NCBI RefSeq assembly: GCF_022354825.1
Contig: NZ_CP031168.1
Span: 6,511,501-6,575,500 of the forward strand
Source of the DNA: Paenibacillus sp. H1-7
Lineage (GTDB): Bacteria; Bacillota; Bacilli; Paenibacillales; NBRC-103111
Length of the DNA stretch: 64,000 bases
Reading direction: 5' to 3'
Shown here: piece after piece, positions 61,511 through 64,000 of the stretch
Layout of the letters: each line of letters begins with the position of its first letter
Position numbering within the stretch: position 1 is the stretch's first letter
Position numbers and translations under genes: made by a program
Notes under the pieces: generated by a model
Database searches by the model: none
What the model was told of the DNA's origin: nothing
What the model saw: the letters and a program-made list of their open reading frames with translations, nothing else

Positions 61511-63151
61511 TTAGTAGTGGGAGATCGTTCCTGCAAGCACATGTCCTAGTTCATCCAGCTGTTGATTGATGGCGTAAGGGGCGTAGACAATCCATTTATC
61601 CCAATCGAGAAAATATAGCGATTTCCGGCGAACCGCAGGATGGCCGGTCCAATACGGATTGGAACGCAGCAAATGGAGAATGCGCTGCCGGTCGCTTTCC
61701 GTCTCAATAGCAACAAACAAAAAGTCGGACTCATAGAACCTTATCTCATCAGGAGCTATGGCCTTCCAAGTAAACACGGTACCGGCGGGAGACTTCCCCA
61801 TTTCCTTGGCGATTCGCTCCGGCGGACAAATATTTAGCGAGCGGTAAAATACATGACCGATGTTTCGGTCACCATACAAGCGAAGATCATGTCCCTTGCA
61901 TACGCACAAGGCTACGGTCGCTTGCCCTATGATCGGCATCAGTTTTTTCCTCCACATTTCCGCTTTTTTGCCGTGCTCGTCGATCCACTGCTGCGCCAAT
62001 CGTTGTTGATTAATGAGCTCCGCAATGTCGATCAGGTGCTGGTATACGTCTTTGTTGACCCACGGGATAGAAATGATAGGAGCAATGTCGTTAATATGTT
62101 CCTGTGCTTTACTTAATACATTATCCTTGCAAACGATTAAATCGGGCTGCTCTTCCAGAAAAATGTCCCGGCTGGCCTTCCAGGACTCGGAACCGTGCTT
62201 AGGAAGATTCAACTGCTTTGTGACTAGCGGTATGTGACGATGCACCTGAGCTGCGCGAGGTGTGTGCCCTAATGTAAACAGGTGATCCGTGTAAGGGGCG
62301 GAAAGCGATATAATGTTCAATTTCTTTTTCCCGGGAAATACCGTCGGTGAATAACCGCTTGTAGCTTTAAACCTTTTGCTGAAATAAAATTCATCGCCAT
62401 ACCCGACATGAGCGGCAATATCGGAAATCGATTTGTCTGTAACAAGGAGCATTTCCTTTGCTTTGTTGATTCTTAAGTCAGTTAGATAGGCCATCGGTGT
62501 TTTCTGCATCGTTTGTTTGAACACCTGGGAGTAATACGAAGGATGGAACTGTCCCAATTCCGCAAGCTCGCTCATCCGGATATTCTCCCGATAATGTCGC
62601 TGCATATACTCAATCGTCACTCTCAGCCTGTTCTCGGTATCATTGCCGTTTACTGCCGTTGCATGAGTCAACAAATCGTTCAGCATATTGTGCAAAAGCT
62701 GCTGTCTATGAAATCGTCTGCTCTCATCCGATTCCAGTTTCGTATCCGATATAAGCAAGTACATGAACCGTTTGAATTGGCTGCTAAAGGCGCGAATCTT
62801 GCCCTGGAGTGGGAAGGTCGTTTCCAGAACAAAGCCTCTTCGGGAATCTGTCTTTTCCGATAAAATGAACAAATCAAATGAAATCCAGTAAAACATTGCG
62901 GATGAGCCGGGGCTCAGTTGGATTTCCAGCTTGGTGCCGGGTGCATGAACATAAATAGACTCTCTCTCTAATTGTTCACGTTTCCCATCGATGAAGATGT
63001 CTCCCTTTCCTTTGGCAGCATACAAAATCAATTGATGCTCCAAGGCACGGTGCTCGTCGATGCACTCAGGCACCGCTTGAGATTTGCCGGATGCTTGAAT
63101 ATCATAAATCGCTCTTTGCAAGGATATCGTGTTATCGTTATGCGGCTTCAT
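61511..63151 (-). CDS. Btr-like AraC regulator fused to siderophore-binding domain
   Basis: 546 residues. N-terminal arm and AraC double helix-turn-helix to about residue 275 (IRMSELAELGQFHPSYYSQV, SISDIAAHVGYGDEFYFSKR FKATSGYSP); the rest is a periplasmic-binding-protein-like domain (LNIISLSAPYTDHLFTLGHT, FLEEQPDLIVCKDNVLSKAQ, SNPYWTGHPAVRRKSLYFLD). This fusion is that of Btr (YbbB) of B. subtilis, which binds bacillibactin or enterobactin and activates feuABC. Start at ATG 63151 behind GGAG; TTG 63166 is the alternative. A Fur box lies about 63 bp upstream. Confidence 0.92.
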   Translation of the reverse strand: MKPHNDNTISLQRAIYDIQASGKSQAVPECIDEHRALEHQLILYAAKGKGDIFIDGKREQLERESIYVHAPGTKLEIQLSPGSSAMFYWISFDLFILSEKTDSRRGFVLETTFPLQGKIRAFSSQFKRFMYLLISDTKLESDESRRFHRQQLLHNMLNDLLTHATAVNGNDTENRLRVTIEYMQRHYRENIRMSELAELGQFHPSYYSQVFKQTMQKTPMAYLTDLRINKAKEMLLVTDKSISDIAAHVGYGDEFYFSKRFKATSGYSPTVFPGKKKLNIISLSAPYTDHLFTLGHTPRAAQVHRHIPLVTKQLNLPKHGSESWKASRDIFLEEQPDLIVCKDNVLSKAQEHINDIAPIISIPWVNKDVYQHLIDIAELINQQRLAQQWIDEHGKKAEMWRKKLMPIIGQATVALCVCKGHDLRLYGDRNIGHVFYRSLNICPPERIAKEMGKSPAGTVFTWKAIAPDEIRFYESDFLFVAIETESDRQRILHLLRSNPYWTGHPAVRRKSLYFLDWDKWIVYAPYAINQQLDELGHVLAGTISHY

Positions 63152-63213
63152 ATATGCTGTCTCCAATTCTCATAATGCTTGAAGTACTCGTCTAGCCTCT
63201 TGTCCCGAGATAC

Positions 63214-63228
63214 TGAGAATGATTATCA
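63214..63228. promoter_or_regulatory. Fur box of the btr-like gene
   Basis: TGAGAAT-G-ATTATCA matches the 7-1-7 Fur core TGATAATNATTATCA with one difference. Confidence 0.8.
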
Positions 63229-63291
63229 TGGATGATATTTTAAGCCACTTCTTCCTTCTATGCAATCGATATTTCGATCAATATAAAAAAA

Positions 63292-63335
63292 GAAAAATAG
63301 TCGAGCAGTCATAATGCGCTGCTCAACCATTTTTC
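63292..63335 (-). terminator. Terminator of the isomerase-like gene
   Basis: GAAAAATAGTCGAGCAG (63292-63308) / CTGCTCAACCATTTTTC (63319-63335), with a mostly complementary stem. T-rich tail on the minus strand (TTTTTTTAT), about 40 bp after the stop at 63373. Confidence 0.7.
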
Positions 63336-63372
63336 TTTACTAATTGCTGTTATTGCTTTGCATTACAGCCGG

Positions 63373-64000
63373 CTACTGCTGCGGCTTCTCATGGAAAAGC
63401 TCGCCAAGCAGCCCGAACAAGCTTTGCAGGCATTGTCTTGAAGCTTCCTCGCCACCCTCCGAAAACAGGTGGCCGGACGGGCGCTTCAGCTGCTCCTCCG
63501 TCAATTTGGAGCGGAGCCTGTAATGCGTCTCCACAATGCAATATCCAGCGTACCGGTCCTCCTCCAATCGGGCGAACAGCCTTCTGTAATCGACCTGTCC
63601 GGTCCCGACGGCTACCGCCTCGACCTCTTCTCCGCTGCGGACGGCATCCTTCAGATGGATATGGCACATGTAAGGCTTCAAATGCTCATACCCGTCCGGG
63701 TAGGGCACCTCTCCATCAGGGTCCCACATGTCGTTGCCCGGGTCATACAGCGCCCGGATCCACGGGGAGCCGACGGCTTCTACTATACGGGCTACCTTAG
63801 CCCCGTTCGTTGCGTATACTGCCGGATCGAACTCCAGCGCGAACACGACCTTCGCTTCCTCCAGCAGCGGAGCGATGCTTTGCAGCTCCCTTACGATGCG
63901 CGGAAAAGCGTCGGCGAACGGCACGTCCGCTTTCGCCCAAAAGCTGAAGCCGCGAAGGATGCCGGCACCAAGCAGGTTGGCGATCCGCAAATCCTGAAGC
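63373..64000 (-). CDS. Sugar phosphate isomerase/epimerase-like TIM-barrel protein (5' end outside window)
   Basis: The frame is open to the window edge (LQDLRIANLLGAGILRG), so the start lies beyond 64000; about 209 residues seen. AP-endonuclease-2 TIM-barrel fold: VVFALEFDP, IRALYDPGNDMWDPDGE, KPYMCHIHLKDAV, GTGQVDYRRLFARLEEDRYA GYCIVETHY. Glu, Asp, His and the final Glu fit the metal-binding ligands of this superfamily. Likely an isomerase or epimerase of a sugar or inositol; substrate unknown. Confidence 0.85.
   Translation of the reverse strand, partial: LQDLRIANLLGAGILRGFSFWAKADVPFADAFPRIVRELQSIAPLLEEAKVVFALEFDPAVYATNGAKVARIVEAVGSPWIRALYDPGNDMWDPDGEVPYPDGYEHLKPYMCHIHLKDAVRSGEEVEAVAVGTGQVDYRRLFARLEEDRYAGYCIVETHYRLRSKLTEEQLKRPSGHLFSEGGEEASRQCLQSLFGLLGELFHEKPQQ

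Overview
The window looks like a chromosome segment of a spore-forming, low-to-mid GC Firmicute of the Paenibacillaceae (Paenibacillus or a close relative). This rests on a gerA-gerB-gerC spore germination operon, T-box and ykkC-type riboswitches, strong AGGAGG ribosome binding sites, two sugar ABC loci of the LplABC type with membrane-anchored AraC regulators, GlnR/TnrA, Zur, Fur and BlaI operators of the Bacillales kind, and families of palindromic intergenic repeats. No rRNA, intact tRNA, insertion sequence, prophage or CRISPR array was seen.

Layout. 1-5.3 kb: end of an O-methyltransferase, a decayed DUF3189 gene, an aldo/keto reductase, murC on the minus strand, and an APC permease behind two GlnR/TnrA-type boxes and a guanidine-I riboswitch. 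5.3-15.9 kb: a minus-strand carbohydrate locus (secreted beta-helix protein, binding lipoprotein, two permeases, membrane AraC regulator, GH95 glycosidase). 16.1-18 kb: a 34-residue membrane microprotein with its own promoter and terminator, then a T-box-controlled, divergent seryl-tRNA synthetase. 18.0-18.4 kb: tandem palindromic repeats. 18.8-21.6 kb: a PadR / HAAS-pentapeptide / ABC-2 exporter operon. 21.8-25.1 kb: zinc uptake operon znuCBA with a Zur box, divergent from a YtkA/FixH-like protein.

25.1-28.7 kb: ger operon. 28.9-31.9 kb: a TauE/SafE(UreH)-like membrane protein and a CopA-type copper ATPase. 32.1-34.7 kb: a DUF3592-like membrane protein, the disulfide pair BdbC/BdbD, and DoxX. 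34.7-36.1 kb: an M56 protease and a BlaI-type repressor; near-identical BlaI operators precede blaI and doxX. 36.4-39.5 kb: a 1,010-residue multidomain secreted protein. 39.5-42.1 kb: a MocR regulator divergent from azlCD across a perfect inverted repeat. 42.3-44.7 kb: AraC regulator and sulfatase. 45-46.9 kb: EAL / unknown / CBS-GGDEF cyclic-di-GMP cluster. 46.9-49.9 kb: gene-poor region with one nuclease-fold/HTH protein and three 180-bp palindromic repeat copies. 49.9-58.3 kb: a second sugar locus (secreted GH18-like protein, binding protein, two permeases, divergent membrane AraC). 58.3-63.2 kb: a Fur-boxed siderophore uptake locus resembling feuABC-btr. The window ends inside a sugar-phosphate isomerase/epimerase-like gene.

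Themes: three ABC importers (two for sugars, one for siderophores) lack their own ATPase gene and must borrow one from elsewhere (MsmX- or YusV-like). Metal handling (Zn, Cu, Fe), nitrogen or guanidine response, and polysaccharide use are each controlled by sites visible in the DNA. The least explained parts are the HAAS-pentapeptide/ABC operon, the BlaI regulon with DoxX, the guanidine/nitrogen dual control, and the two intergenic repeat families.
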